A DNA stretch of 64,000 nt from Sipunculus nudus (Eukaryota > Annelida > Sipuncula > Golfingiida > Sipunculidae): the NCBI GenBank assembly GCA_026874595.1, contig CM049320.1:51598714-51662713 (forward strand), read 5' to 3'. The notes below the pieces were generated by a model. It worked only from the letters and a program-made list of their open reading frames with translations, made no database searches and was not told the origin of the DNA. Below are positions 10,533 to 23,700 of this stretch, one piece after another (within the stretch, counting starts at the first letter, position 1; each line of letters starts with the position of its first letter). The position numbers and the translations under genes are program-made.

Positions 10533-11579
10533 GATTCAGACATTTTCGTGGTTCCAAACTGTCGTGGTCTTGACATGAAACACTTTCTGGTGTTAAAACT
10601 TTCATGAACTAATCGTTTCTGAGTAGTTTCTAATGATGTTTAATGACTTTACTGAAAACGTTATTCACGACAAGCAGCGCAACTTCTGATGATATGTGTG
10701 TGTGTGTGGAAGAGAAGAGAAAGAGAGAGAGAACCAGAGAGAGACACAGAGAGAGAGAGCAAGTCAACGTGTTCTAGTGTAAGTGAAGAAGTACTTTAAT
10801 ATAACCACATAAAAATACGTCACTGCTCAAATCTTTTGAGTTTAACTCAATACGAGGTAGAACGGAATTTTTTTTTTATCAATAGGTCATTGCTTACCTT
10901 TGAAGTGAGATTATGTAGGCCCACACGATGCCGTTACTAAATGAAGCGCCAGGAGGGGCTTCTGTAAACTTATGAACCCTTCTGTAATATACTTATTAAT
11001 TTTATTGGAAAATTATCCATGACTTCCACGAAAATAAAACTCTTATGAACAATCCATAATCTACATTATATAATGTACAATTAGTATTATGTTTAACTTC
11101 TGTAATAAACCATATGATCGTGGGAATGTTTATGTCATGAGAAAATATCATAGACTTCCACGAAAATAAAATCCTCACGAACAATTCATACTCTACATTA
11201 TATAATGTTCAATATGATGAATTATCCGATTGTAAATAGAGAGAGAGAGACACACAGACAGACAGACGTAAGATTTTAAATAGATCCATTCTAATTGTCC
11301 AGTGTCCAGTTTTACCAGTCTTTGACCAGTGCCGCCAGTCTGGATCTAGTGCCACCGGCTGGGGTTCAGTACTGTATTTCTGTGGAAGAGTTTTGTGTTA
11401 GAGAATACTCCTCGCAGGAGTCTTGAAAGGACCTAGCCTTATTAAATTCCTCTCAGGAATCGACTGAAGTTTTTACTCCGCAAGCTACGGAATCTTCTTT
11501 GGAGTCAGACTGCACGTTTGCTCAAACTCTTTGTTAGAGTCAATAAAGGAGTTGTACCCCTTATTTACATGAAAAGAGC

Positions 11580-12599
11580 CTGGCTCTTGTACAATGCTAT
11601 GCATAGATTTTGAAACAAAACAGACGGTTTGCTATTTGGTTTATTCGCAAGTTCCCAGCAGTCAAATATTAGATGACCTTCCTTCTTGCAGTAATGACAG
11701 ATTTTCTTTCCAAATGACTGGTCTTTGTTGGACATAGACACAGTGGACGTGGACTGAGATGTAACAATGTACTTTGTTGAACTACCAGGACTACTAGTAC
11801 TGGGTGACTGCGCTTTAAACTTCTTTTTACCATATCGATTTACACTCTTTTTTTTGTGAATGACTGGTTTGATTTGCTAGTAAAGGACATTTTGTGTGTT
11901 TATGAATAATCATCAGCAAATTGAGCAGCAATTTCAAGTGTTTCAGGACTTTTCTCATCAAGAAAAGTTTTAACGTCTGCGTTAATGCAGTGCTTAAATT
12001 CTTCAAGCAAAATAAACTGGCGCCAATTGTCATAATCTTTCATTACAATTTTCTTTCCAATTTTCCTTAGGCCTTTTTAAATTTTATAGCTACTTTCTCA
12101 AAGTGTAAGAAATTTTTATCAACCTCTTTTTCTTGAAAAGTTGGGACAAGTCTTATGTGTTAGCAACATGAAAACTGTGAGTTTGGGCAGCACGTAGACT
12201 ATGTTCTAGTTTATGGCTTTCTAACTCCAGTCGTTTTAACTCATTTAACTCTTTTTCCTTTTCTAGTCTGTCTCTTTCTATTGTTTTATCTAGTCTTTCT
12301 CTTTCTAACCTTTCATGTTCTCTTTTAATGCTAGCTAATGCTAATGTTGCATTTCCAACTTTTTAAATTCTAATTGCATAGCAAGGCTGCCATTTTTTAT
12401 GTTTCCACTTCACTGTCTTCAATCAAACCTTTGCTAACTAGATCTTGCATGATTTTAGCAATGATATCAAGCTCTCTCAAAGCTTTTTTTCACACTTAGC
12501 CCCAAGTGTTGTCCCAAACGCAACAATTGCTTTTGTCAACTTTTCAAGCTGATCAGGGTCGGGATCGTCAACAAATGTCTCAGTTTTGATATCTGCCAT
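11580..12599 (-). pseudogene. Decayed Ty3/gypsy-type Gag remnant
   Basis: On the minus strand an ATG at 12599 opens MADIKTETFVDDPDPDQLEK, followed by a charged coiled-coil-like stretch (RLEREK-type repeats). A block resembling the SCAN-like part of metazoan Gag follows (KTFLDEKSPETLEIAAQFAD), then a CX2CX4HX4C zinc knuckle, CHYCKKEGHLIFDC, at 11658-11699. The frame is broken by several stops and shifts, so it cannot make a full Gag. No protease, reverse transcriptase or integrase was seen downstream. A primer-binding-site-like TGGCGCTGCGACAGTGG lies at 13048-13064 on the same strand, upstream of the Gag start. It is therefore a truncated LTR retroelement; flanking LTRs were not resolved. Confidence 0.65.
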
Positions 12600-13488
12600 T
12601 TTAAGATGTTAAAACAATTATAAAAACACTGAGATAAATCCTGTAAACAATGTAATGTAAACAATATGTTATCTCGTAAACAATGTATTGTAAACAATGT
12701 GTCTAGGCCAAAGCCTAATAAATTTGCAAAACTATTAAGCTTCCCGGACGAGCCCACAATTGTATGTTACGGAACCTAATATCAACAGATCACGTAGTCG
12801 TGACGAGCCTAAATTTTGTTATGGAGATAAAAACAATAATCAGATTCTGTAACACTATGCAGCGTGAAATGTCTAGGGGAATGATTAAAGAAGTCAGTGG
12901 TTTTTTTGTTAACAAATAACTTTAATTTATTCTTGAAACAACCATAACGTTACGATAGACTAAATCAATACAATTTCACAGTATAACAACAGTACAACAG
13001 CAAATCAATACAAGTACATAAATAAAGTGTACAATACCTGGATACCTCCACTGTCGCAGCGCCAAAAGTCCTATAAATTGTTTAAGCCGGATGAACATTT
13101 CACTCAAATGTTCTCAGAGAATAACGGTCCAATGTAATAACAAAATCAATCTACTGTTATCCAAAAGTGAAATCCTAGCAGTGACCCGAAAGGTAAACTG
13201 AAGACTATATCAAATCCGTTACACATTTCGAAGAAGATCTATAAATGCTGCCTTTATCGGAAAAGGTCCACTCCGCTGAAATATTCTCTCACACCTCTCT
13301 CCGGCTCTAACCAGGGTCCACACGTGAGCCGGCCCGGCTCGGCCCGGCGAGAAAGCCCCAGACTAGCATGACCGCTGTGTTTTCATTAGGGCTGCACGCG
13401 TGGCCGGGCTATGCCGGCATAGCAACCGCCGATTCTAGCGTTGTACATACACATGTAAGACTGCTGATACAATAAAAAAGACAGCTCT

Positions 13489-13492
<4 letters not shown>

Positions 13493-13548
<56 letters not shown>
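13493..13548. repeat. (AT)n microsatellite
   Basis: About 28 AT units in intergenic sequence. Confidence 0.95.
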
Positions 13549-13550
<2 letters not shown>

Positions 13551-13971
13551 TTTTTGCTTAGCCACTGGCTCATTTGTGTACCTGAGTGCCAATATGGTGA
13601 GTGCGCCATCAAAACCCACACCATCTCCACTTTACCACATGTAACCAAAGGTAACCCGGTCCGTCACTTGGTGACTGCAGTCTTTTTCCCTAGAGCACCT
13701 GTAAGGACATCTGGTGACACTAATATATGAATCAACATCTCAGAGTCATTCATATTCATTTATATTTGAACATATTAACTTTATTTAGAGAGCCCATTCC
13801 ACCCGACTGCACTCTTAGTTGTAATACAATATCAGAGAGAAAATTAGACAAATTTCCTTTTCTTAATCTCTCATGTGCTTTTATAGGTAGCTCAATTAAT
13901 CTCTTTATGTGCGGCATTCCATAATAATGAATGTAAAATATTAGACCACCCTGAGACTGACGAAAGTTGTC

Positions 13972-14696
13972 TTAAAGGTGCCCATTCAGCTACCTTTCTG
14001 GCTTCCTCTGTATATATATTAATGATCTATGGTAATTTTTGCTGTGAAAAGTTCTTACATGGCCTTCGTGAAGGATGTATGAAATTGTCTATCTACTCCA
14101 TGTTTGTAAACACAGCAATATTGAAACATGTAACCTAAGGTGGTAGGTTGCTTATATGCGGAGTTAGAAAGGTCACTTCTTGCAAAACGCCATTTACAAA
14201 ACTCTGGCTGATTGACTTGCTGCCAGATGCCAGTGCTGAATTTGTTTGATTATTTAGGCGACCCCCCAAAATATAATAAACACGTTGATGCAAAACGCAT
14301 GGATATAATTTTATTAGGGTCCTTTAAATAGGAAATATGTTATGTCCGTGAAAAGATATTATGTGGAAAGAGTTTGCGAGGGTATCAAGGGTCTTGTTGG
14401 AAGTATTCGTAGTGTTTTGAACGCTTTTTTTTTGTAAGAACATCGCATTACTATAATTCTCTTAAAGGCGTTTTTAATGTATTTTCATGATTATTGTCTT
14501 CATATCTTGAACTTATAATATATGTATTCATGAGAATATTCTCTCCTAATATTGGAGGTTACTAAATCGATAAATAAATAAAACAAGCAGCCTGTTTACA
14601 ATGATATCCACATGTTCTGACCTATTTTCATAAAAAAAGCTCCAAGGGATTACCTTTAGTTTATGAAAGTCAGAAAAAAGATTGGGTCCCCTTCAT
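13972..14696. mobile_element. TTAA-ended MITE-like element, copy 1
   Basis: Starts 'ttaaaggtgcccattcag' and ends 'gattgggtccccttcatt', so the ends are inverted-repeat-like. Internal landmarks 'ggccttcgtgaaggatgtat', 'gcaaaacgccatttacaa' and 'cttgctgccagatgcc' recur at 54096-54512 (reverse) and 56966-57438 (forward). This copy is longest, with extra internal sequence. No coding capacity. Confidence 0.6.
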
Positions 14697-15113
14697 TCTA
14701 GGGTGGTCTTATCAGCCATGTCAGTTATAATCAATGTGAATGATTTATGTTCACTTAAAGAGGTCTTAACGGACAGGATGTCTTATTGGAAAGTGGTCTT
14801 TCAGAATATTCAACTGTGTAATTTCACATCGGGCGAGGGAATTTTCCTTAAACTTTTCGAGAGCTCAAAAGTGACTTGACCAAGCTGTCTGTTATAATTG
14901 TAGTTAAAACTGTCCCTGGAAATTTTTACATTTTTAGTGGCTAAGATTTTTCGTAATATCTAAAAAGACACTATTTACCATAATACGATATTTTATCAAA
15001 AATTTTTGATTGAATCGTGGTGATGATGAAACCCCCCTTCCCCCCTGGAAATTTCTAATCCATAATCCTTAAACCATACCATATCCTGTATCGATAGAAG
15101 CTTGTCGATTTTT

Positions 15114-15116
<3 letters not shown>

Positions 15117-15207
<91 letters not shown>
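15117..15207. repeat. (CT)n(AT)n compound microsatellite
   Basis: About 17 CT units joined directly to about 28 TA units. Confidence 0.95.
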
Positions 15208-15210
<3 letters not shown>

Positions 15211-15399
15211 CAGTCGGTCCCGTTAAATTGAATATCGTAATTGTTAATCGATTTTATTCATTTAAGCGGGCTGTTAATCTTCAAAATATATATATACTTA
15301 TATAGTAAACAAAATAGAAAGCTCCATTCTCAATTATCTCTTCTGGGTTTGCATTTTCGGTAGAAAATTGAATAATGGGAATTGTCACACCACATGTAG

Positions 15400-15690
15400 G
15401 CAGCGGACATACATTTCCCAGGACTTCACGCAAAAGTCCAGAAATTTCAAGCCTAGGGGTTAAAAAGAGCTTTTATTCCGAAACGTCACAAATTGCTTTC
15501 GCCCATTGTTGATTGGTTCCAGTCTTACAAACAGTTCTTCAACACAATATATAGTTGTCTGGCTTTCCCCAGCCGTTAACTGGCTTAAATACATTTCTTC
15601 AACACCCAAAGAGTGTAAACTTCGTACCGGCAAACATAACTATGTCCAGGACAAATAAATGCGGAACTCGACCAACAGCCCACATAGCAT
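15400..15690. repeat. Dispersed repeat, copy 1 of a local pair
   Basis: Shares blocks with 16185-16415: 'agtccagaaatttcaag', 'cgaaa-cgtcacaaa', 'gattggtt', 'acaaacagtt-ttcaac', 'gtctggctttc' and 'ggcaaacata'. The second copy continues after an inserted element at 16652 ('gtccaggac-aataaa'). Class unknown; no coding capacity. Confidence 0.6.
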
Positions 15691-15924
15691 AAATCTACGT
15701 CTCACGACAGGTCGTCTACGGAACAATTCAACCCTGGTAGCGATATTGGCAAGTGGCCGATAACTTACGCGAATGGTGGCCTTGTGACGTCGGGTGGCCT
15801 CAGGCCACTAGCCCTCTGCACCATTCTCGATCTGTTTCCTTCCGTCATATATCGAAATAGTTCCATGAATGAACACCGAATCCAGAATATAATATTTTGT
15901 AAGTATACTTCTTTTACTCAAGAA

Positions 15925-16130
15925 CACCACAGGTACGATTCTTTATACCCTGCTATCTTGAGTACACCACATGTATAATGATGCAATATATCCTAGTGGC
16001 CTAGGGATACCCTAGGTATAATTTTGTGTATCCTGGTGGCCTAAGGACACCTCAGGAATAATGCTGTATACCCCGTTGGCCTGAGGATAACACATGTATA
16101 ATGATGTGTATCCTTGTGGTCTATTGGCGG
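15925..16130. repeat. 40-bp minisatellite, about 4-5 degenerate copies
   Basis: A unit of about 40 bp recurs: 'tataatg-tgtgtatcc' followed by 'tggtggcctaaggacacc'. Copies differ at several positions. Confidence 0.65.
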
Positions 16131-16184
16131 TAGGAAACCTATCGATGTCTATCCCGCACGAGCCGCCAGTTATATCTCACACCA

Positions 16185-16700
16185 AATACACAGGAGACAC
16201 ATATTTCCCGGGAACTCCAAAGTCCAGAAATTTCAAGTCCAGGGATAACAAACAAAACGAGCTTTCACTCCGAAAGGTCACAAATGGCTTTCGTTAACTA
16301 TTGATTGGTTTCATTTTTACAAACAGTTTTTTCAACAATACACAGTGGTCTGGCTTTCGCCGCCACTAACTAGCTCCAAATACACAAAGTATTCCTCCAC
16401 CCTGCTCGGCAAACATATAACGGGCGCGGATCCAGAGGGTCGGGGAGGGGGAGGTTGGGGGAAGAGTCCCCCCCCCCCCCCCGCTCTCAACCAACGACCT
16501 TTTTTTTTAGACAAATCTTATGCATGATGTGGGTTTTGTGGGTCGAACCCCCCCCCCCCCCCCGCCCCCAAACAACGACCTTTTTATCGACATTTTTTAT
16601 GGATGACACCCGTTGACCCATCCCTGCAAAAAAAACCTGGATCCGCGCCTGTATAACTGCTTAGTATCTCCAGGACCAATAAACCGTCGGGCATGTATAC
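16185..16700. repeat. Dispersed repeat, copy 2, interrupted by a nested element
   Basis: The second copy of the repeat at 15400-15690. It is split at 16421/16652 by a 230-bp element with a duplicated target site. Confidence 0.6.
16422..16651. mobile_element. 230-bp MITE-like element with GCGCGGATCCAG ends and TATAAC duplication
   Basis: The left end 'gggcgcggatccag' and right end 'ctggatccgcgcctg' form an inverted repeat. The direct repeat TATAAC flanks it at 16416-16421 and 16652-16657. Inside are two long poly-C tracts and 'caa-caacgacctttttt' repeats. It sits inside an older repeat copy, so it is the younger insertion. Same end type as 19717-19919 and 49520-50980. Confidence 0.75.
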
Positions 16701-17833
16701 AACTCCCGCATGGAAGGATGGCAACAACTGAACTCCGGGAGTTCAAAGGATTAAAACTGGTATTTCAAGTTACAGGTCCCTCAAAGTACCACACCATGAA
16801 CTCTCCCCGCCGGACGGTCGGGCTTCATCACAGATAAATCGATGGAGTCCGTACGTGTCGAGCTAGTGATGCCGCATAACTCTCACATTAACTAAAACAT
16901 ACGAGAGCCCAAGGACCTGTGATCATTTGTAATGACCAAAAAAAATTCATATAGAATATATTCATATATTAATATATAATATTCATATGTGCCCTGGAAT
17001 GAAATAATCAATTATTATTCTGAACCTTTCTATTTTTGCCTTTGCCCGTCTGCCAATGAAAATTCTGTGATTTTACATGAAATTCTCCCTTCACCTGTTA
17101 AGCAATTCAGAATAATCCGACCTTTCAGCAAAACAAAGACCCCAAATCTTGTAAGATAAAATAATTCCGTATAATGATAATTACTTCATAGGCACACCAT
17201 TTTTTTAAGAGAAACCTGTGACGTCATGTTTATGAATAAATGAATCACCAAGAGTCCAACCCTCAAAGTCATGGTCACAGTCATTTATGGGCGCCGTCAT
17301 TTCACCATATCTATGTTTGGGGAATTTTTTTTAGATATTATTCCAATATATATGTAGAGTTTTTATCTTGTTTTCGCGAGGCAGTGATCGGGACGTTTAC
17401 TGTTCAAACATGCAAGATGCAGAAAAGATGGTGCCAGTCAAGTCCTGTGATATAAAAACAAGAAACTGTCCAAGATGCAGCAACAAATGGTAATTTATGA
17501 GAAACCATTCTCAGAGTAGCTGTTGGTTTGTTCAAATAAGCACCAACTGATCAATCCCTATACAAGCCTTTCCGTCCGACGGAGAAAGGCTTAAATACAT
17601 AAACTCACATGCAATCTTTTTCTAATATGTTGTAAAAACGAAGTATTCTGATAGGGTACTTACTTGAAATGTATAAAAAATAAACTACTAAATTAACAAA
17701 AAAATAAAGCTGTTTAAGTAGACTGATACCACCTAAAACGTCTCTTTCATATTTATCTTTGTTCTTAGAACTAGTCACATAAAAAAGTAAAACTGCACGG
17801 TATCCTGGATCAGGGTTGGGCCCTATTACAGGC

Positions 17834-17950
17834 GTTCTATTACTATTACTATTAATAATATTATTACATTACTCAGTTTCTTGTCTATTACTTTTACTAT
17901 TACTATCCTTGGTTTCACTTACTATTACAATTACTATAACTATTATCAAA
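17834..17950. repeat. Degenerate ATT/ACT triplet microsatellite
   Basis: A run of TATTAC and ATTACT-like triplets with interruptions. Confidence 0.75.
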
Positions 17951-17999
17951 TAGTGGGATGAGCATATCCTTATAGCTGGTCCTCTAGATCTTACCCCAC

Positions 18000-19700
18000 C
18001 TTACTCCCTCTATAAGTGTAGCATTTACTTGTTCCTGTATTTATATTTACCAGAATTCTTTTAAAATTAGAAACGAAACTAAATAAATTGAATTCTTTCA
18101 TTAATTATGAGCTTTCTTTCGCAACTTTTGCATGAATTTCGGATAAGATCAGCATTATGTTTTTCCCAAAATTTTATGATTAGTATATGCTCCTCTGTGG
18201 CTGAGACTATTTGATTTTCTGATTCTGTTTTGCTTTCTATATAAGACCTCACTTGGTCGACCACCTCGAAAATGCGACGACTTTATGACGGAAACACGAG
18301 TCACACCAGAAATAAACTTATATTTTCATTTTGTTGCGCTTGAGCTTTCTTTTAAATGTGTCACTCGGACCAGTACGGTTAGTATCTACCGAGTACTCGA
18401 GTCTTTGATTGAGTACAACATTAATTCTCAGTGACGAGAATTTTTAACAGGTTGATCTTATTGACAGAGATGGCCGGTAGGTGTCACTAGCATTGAGAAA
18501 AAAATCTGTCTGGTGTAAAATATATATTTCGTATGATTTGTCTTATACATGCATCATGTTCGAGCCAAAAAAAAGCTTTTATTTGGTCTACTTTTGTCGT
18601 CAATATTCTCCGAAACCGCGTTGCTTATGACGCTGTGCTATACTTCATTTTAAAGGTTACTTTCCAGCAGTGACTTCGCCGATGTGAAAATAAAAAAAAA
18701 ATCAATGTACACATAATTCTGAGTAATTTTTGCGTGCTTTTTTACATTGTGTGGAGGTTACCACCGAAAACAGCCGAACTGCCTTTGGAAAAGTCCGGAA
18801 TGCCTGTGTCGTCGCATGGTGATCCGGTTATTGACAACACAGCTCGTGACAAAATCAACCTCCATTGCAGGATTAAAGTCTATTGTACATATAAAAAAAC
18901 TGCTGTCAGTGACGTATATTTAAACATGTTTTGCCGGACATTTGACCAAGTCACTGGCCCACTTGCATGGTCAGTAAATGTGAAAAATATGTAATCCTTT
19001 GACACTCATTTCTTATGTCATCATGCAACAATGGATAATCTCCAAATTCATTTTGCATTATGTTGAAATCACCACACCAACTTTCACTGCACTATCCTCT
19101 TGCATTTCATCTTCAACAATATGATAACAGTTGTATCACTTAAAACACGTGCATAAGTTTCTGTTTATATTAACTTATACTACAACGCAAAATCGATCCA
19201 CAGGTTAATCAATATATAAAATGTTATCGGATACCTTCTATTGGTTATATTAGGCATGGATGTTGTCGATGTATACTCTATATTTGCTCAATTCACTAAA
19301 TTTTGAGCGAAATAGCTCGATTTTGGCGTAAAATCCTGCTGTGTGCATGAATGTGGGCAGCAGGTTTACCCTTGACATTCATAGACAGACCGTCTGTGTG
19401 GAGAACGGGACATGATGTTATCAAGGACATTTCCCGCCGATAATAAGGGTGAAACAGGGCTCCGCCAAGCAGGCCTTTTATCAAGATTACATTAATTAAG
19501 CTCTGCTTCTTTACTTTTAGTGATTTTCAAGTTTAAATACTTCATTTATAATCCCTATAAAACACATTAGTTCTTTCTTTGAGCGGACTTAACATTTAGT
19601 TCCTACAAAACACATTATTTTTTATCCCTTTTTCGTCTACCATCTATTTATTGACAATAAGTGTCAATTGAAGTGTCATATCACCGTACACTGTCAAGAA
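18000..19700. other. Intergenic stretch, nothing recognised
   Basis: No conserved motif, RNA gene or recognisable mobile-element end was seen on either strand. Short open frames lack recognisable domains. Confidence 0.5.
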
Positions 19701-19716
19701 GATGGGAAGGCCTACT

Positions 19717-19919
19717 CAGGGACGGATCCAGGATTTAAGAAATGGAGGGGTCCAAACCAGGAGAGCTAATGACAAAACCTGAAAAAGGTTTCAAGGTCCG
19801 GGCAAAAGGGGGGGGCGGGATCAAGGCTACAAAAACAAATAGTCTAAAAACCTTTTAAGTACCAGCAGCCGAAAAAAGGAGCTTGGACCCCCCCCCCCCC
19901 CACTCCGGATCCGCTTCTG
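19717..19919. mobile_element. 203-bp MITE-like element with GGATCC-type ends and CTACT duplication
   Basis: The left end 'cagggacggatccagg' and right end 'ccggatccgcttctg' are inverted. The direct repeat CTACT flanks it at 19712-19716 and 19920-19924. It contains a poly-G and a poly-C tract, like its relative at 16422-16651. Confidence 0.7.
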
Positions 19920-20285
19920 CTACTAATGAGGAAAGCCCTGACAAAAAGTCCGGTTACCGGAGTAATCAGCTAGTACAAAATAATATAACATATACTTTCG
20001 TGAATCGTTTTAATTTAGGTATTATAAATTCTTATTTACCAAAGGCCCTTAATGATAAACATATGTGTACATTCTTATATACAAATATCACAGCTAGTGG
20101 ATCGTCATAAGCACGTACATTACTGTTTAACATAATAAGACAGCACAAATGTTTCTTTATCTTGAATATATTAAGCCAAGGAAAATTTGGGGGAATAAAA
20201 ACATGGAAAATCCTTGTTTTTTTTTAATTGTCAGCTGGAGAACCAGTACAGATTTAGACGCACGTCAGCTGATTCTCAATGTATT

Positions 20286-20291
20286 TTTATT
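20286..20291 (-). terminator. Candidate polyadenylation signal for ALP-B
   Basis: AATAAA on the minus strand, about 180 bp beyond the ALP-B stop. It supports 20474-20730 as the terminal exon, but is a common hexamer in AT-rich DNA. Confidence 0.35.
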
Positions 20292-20473
20292 AGCCTCGGG
20301 CACCTGGGCAAGTGTTAATGTTTGGTCAATAAAAGCGCTCAAAATCATTGCTTGGAAAATAAAATAATGTTATAGTTTCGTGTCAAATATGTTTGAGGGA
20401 ATGTGTGTGTACGTGCGCGCGTGTGTGAAATAATGGATCCGACTTAAATACCAGTTCATGTTAATATATACAC

Positions 20474-20730
20474 CTATACACAACCCCATCCGAAAAGCGC
20501 GTCACTCCCCTCCGGACGACAGTCCCTGTGCCCCCTGACAGCAGGCTGACAGTGCTGCTTGTTTGGTCCGACACAGGAAGCGTACATCATGACATGTGCA
20601 ATATAGCTCTGTTCATGGACGCCGTGAAACAGGTGAGCCATGGGCCCCCGGGCGTAAATGGCGACGTCCTCCCCGCCGTGTGTCTCTGGTATCTGCGGCA
20701 CGTTAGTGTCTTGGAAGTAGTCAGGGACCG
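20474..20730 (-). CDS. ALP: ALP-B exon 10, terminal, stop TAG
   Basis: Contains [20 protein letters not shown] and [17 protein letters not shown], closely matching ALP-A. It then diverges into a polar tail ending FGWGCV before TAG at 20476-20474. No hydrophobic C-terminal segment follows. The acceptor is tttttcacag. A further unrecognised 3' exon cannot be excluded. Confidence 0.9.
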
Positions 20731-23700
20731 CTGTGAAAAAAATCAATACTTTAGGTCAAATATCTGGATTTTAAAAAAGTAATATTGTTATGTCGTAACA
20801 AACTTTATATGTTTTATGTTTTTAATAGTAATCTTAAATTATGATTTTTTTAATCTGTGAAGCGCGTAGAAACTTTAAATAAATTTGCGCTATATAAATA
20901 CTCCTACGACTACTACTACTATTACTACTACTACGACTACGACTACTTCTTCTTCTACTACTACTACTACTACTACTACTACTAATAATAATAATAATAA
21001 TAATAATTATAATAATAATTATTATTATTATTAATATTAATATCATTATTTTTTTATTATTATTATTATTATTATTATGTATCACAATTAAAAACATATC
21101 AGTGTTTTGCCAAAATTATAAATAAACCGATATTGGACCAAAGAACCTTATTCATTTTCAATTGTAAACGTATTATTCTCTTTCCTTATTATAAAATTCC
21201 GCCTGGTAAAATAAAATGAAAACAATCAGATCGGATTCCTACAAACTCTGATCCCAAAGAAATTAACGTCATCCGTGACTTTTGTGAACCTCTGTAGAAG
21301 GTGTTATTAGAGGAAACGACCTGGGTTGGGGGAAGCAGCATTCCTTGTGTAATGCGATTCCGCATATGCGTGTCGCCCCCTGGAGTGCAGTAGAGCAATT
21401 AACAATCAGGCTTGATGCCACCCTCCCACTTGAGTTCGTTTCTTCTCAAAACGAGCCTCGACCGGGACTACTTGTCCAAACTTTAACACTTAAACACTTT
21501 TGATTCAAAATCAGACCTTCTGTTTAAATTACACAAATGCTTGCTAATTAAATATTAGTTATTTTATTAAGTGCTTACCCGTATCATTTGAATCCTGTTC
21601 ATATAATTTGCAACGTTAATTATACCTACACCGCTGGTGTAATAAATACACCAGCATTTTCCCAGAGCATTGTGGGACATGGATTTTACCCACAATTCCG
21701 AACCAAAAGAGTCGTACTCTTGTGTGAACGATTCTGACCAGTTTGGCCGGTGCTCTATAAATGCATCATGACTGATGAACACTCCATCTGGTGAGCATTA
21801 AAGCAATTAACCTTCAGGTAGGACGCTCTTTAAATGCCCACTGACTTGTGATAGCGTTGTTGAGGGTATCCCTCTCCCCTGTGTCGGGATCCTTGTTAAA
21901 CATCTCCCCCGGACCGTTGGTGTAGCTCAGTGTTGTGTATGGTTTCAAATCACTGGCGATGGTGTCCTTATCCACGATACCTAAAATAAAATATATATAT
22001 ATATATATATATATACGTAGTTCAGTGTCGTGAATGGTTTTAGATCAATAGCGACGGTGTCTTAGTCCTAATAAAACAACAATATATTAAAGGGCGTGTC
22101 TAGGCAGCCGACAATGTCATAAACTCATATTACGAGCTCCAGAATTATCTTTACTTATATGCGTACATGTTTTTATATTGTGTCTGTCATATGCAGTACT
22201 AATATTGCGGGCCTTCTTTCAGCATCTGCAATTATGTTCATTTATATTTTGAAATCTTAATAGACAATATTTTCATAATATCAGTTTATTTGATTATATG
22301 ATGTAGAATATAAGAAGCATTACTGTTTACATTATCTGTATAACATATATTTACACAATATCAGTTGACTGAATCCCGTGATGTACACATTGGAAGCAAA
22401 ATAGTATTTTATATCAGAGTTTTATATATAGGTGTAACGGTTTATAATATTATCAGATATAATTGGACAATATATTGCCTTGCATTTGCCTTGGCTGCTT
22501 GTCCCATGTTGCTTTCCACTCGAGAACCGGTTTTCAGTTATTTCTGTTGTTTTTATTCGAACAATGACACGGACCGTCCCTATTCCCTCAGTTTCGTCAC
22601 TCTTGTGACGAAGGGATCTGATCAGGTTTTTTTTCATATGTGATTGACAGGTAAGGACTATTTTTTTACTGAACTCCTTCTTAAATGACATTTAATAGAT
22701 TCGTTATTTTCACTACTGGTAAATTTATTTGATCTGCCCATGAATATTTTTATTCTTTGTATTATGTGATATTTAGAAGGAGTCTATTTATATTTATCGT
22801 TAAACTGATACAAAGTAATAGGCCTACCTTTTGCCTATATAATCGAGCATAATTATATAAACTTGTTTATACCAAATTTTTCATTAGTGTTACAGGAGTT
22901 GTTCATTTTCTTATATCATTCCAGGACGTGTTTAAATAAATAAATATATATAAAACACTGCCTTGCTTATTCGCTCACGCCGGGTGACCTGGACTTTTGC
23001 TTGGAGCATCCGTTTTATGTATGTACATGTGTATAACTGATTGACAATCAGTATAGAGAACAAAGACAAAGCAATCACCGCGCATATCAATTAGGTTATC
23101 AGTTGTTCTTTTATATCTGCCGCAGAGACATTTATACCTACAACTATATGAAATAGAATAAAATGGTGGATGAGCTTTCGTTTATGTTTACGCCGATTGT
23201 AATTAAAACTTTTGGTGGTAATTCAGATTTGCAAATGACAAAAAAATGTTGTTGCTTCAAGTCCCCTCACCTCCAATATCTTGTGCCCTTTAAACTTCTT
23301 CACATGGGCAATCAACCACCTCCTGACACATGATTTTTTTTCTTTCTTTCTTTTTTTTTTTGGCACGCGCACCTTAAGCTTACTAACAAACAGCTTGTTA
23401 ATAAACAAACCTCTACATATATTTTACATGAGGGTATTAATAACTTTACATAGGTGCCATTTTCTACATTTTATTAATACGTACCCGATGTAAACCGAAA
23501 ATCACATAAATTCTGCAAGTAAGACAGTTGTATAACTGGCTTTGATTCGATTCGTGCAACAAAATGACCAAAAAAAAATGCATAAATGGTACCGGTGACC
23601 TGACTTTATACTGCAGATATGACCAAAAAACCCCAGCAAAACTGAAAGTATTGAATTGATCGGCTATTCATTACATAGGCCTAAGATCTGAAATGAATAT

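Noticed and set aside
20899-21097. CRISPR-like or coding poly-Ser/poly-Ile repeat
   Set aside because: It is a mixed triplet microsatellite with no spacers, in a eukaryotic intron.
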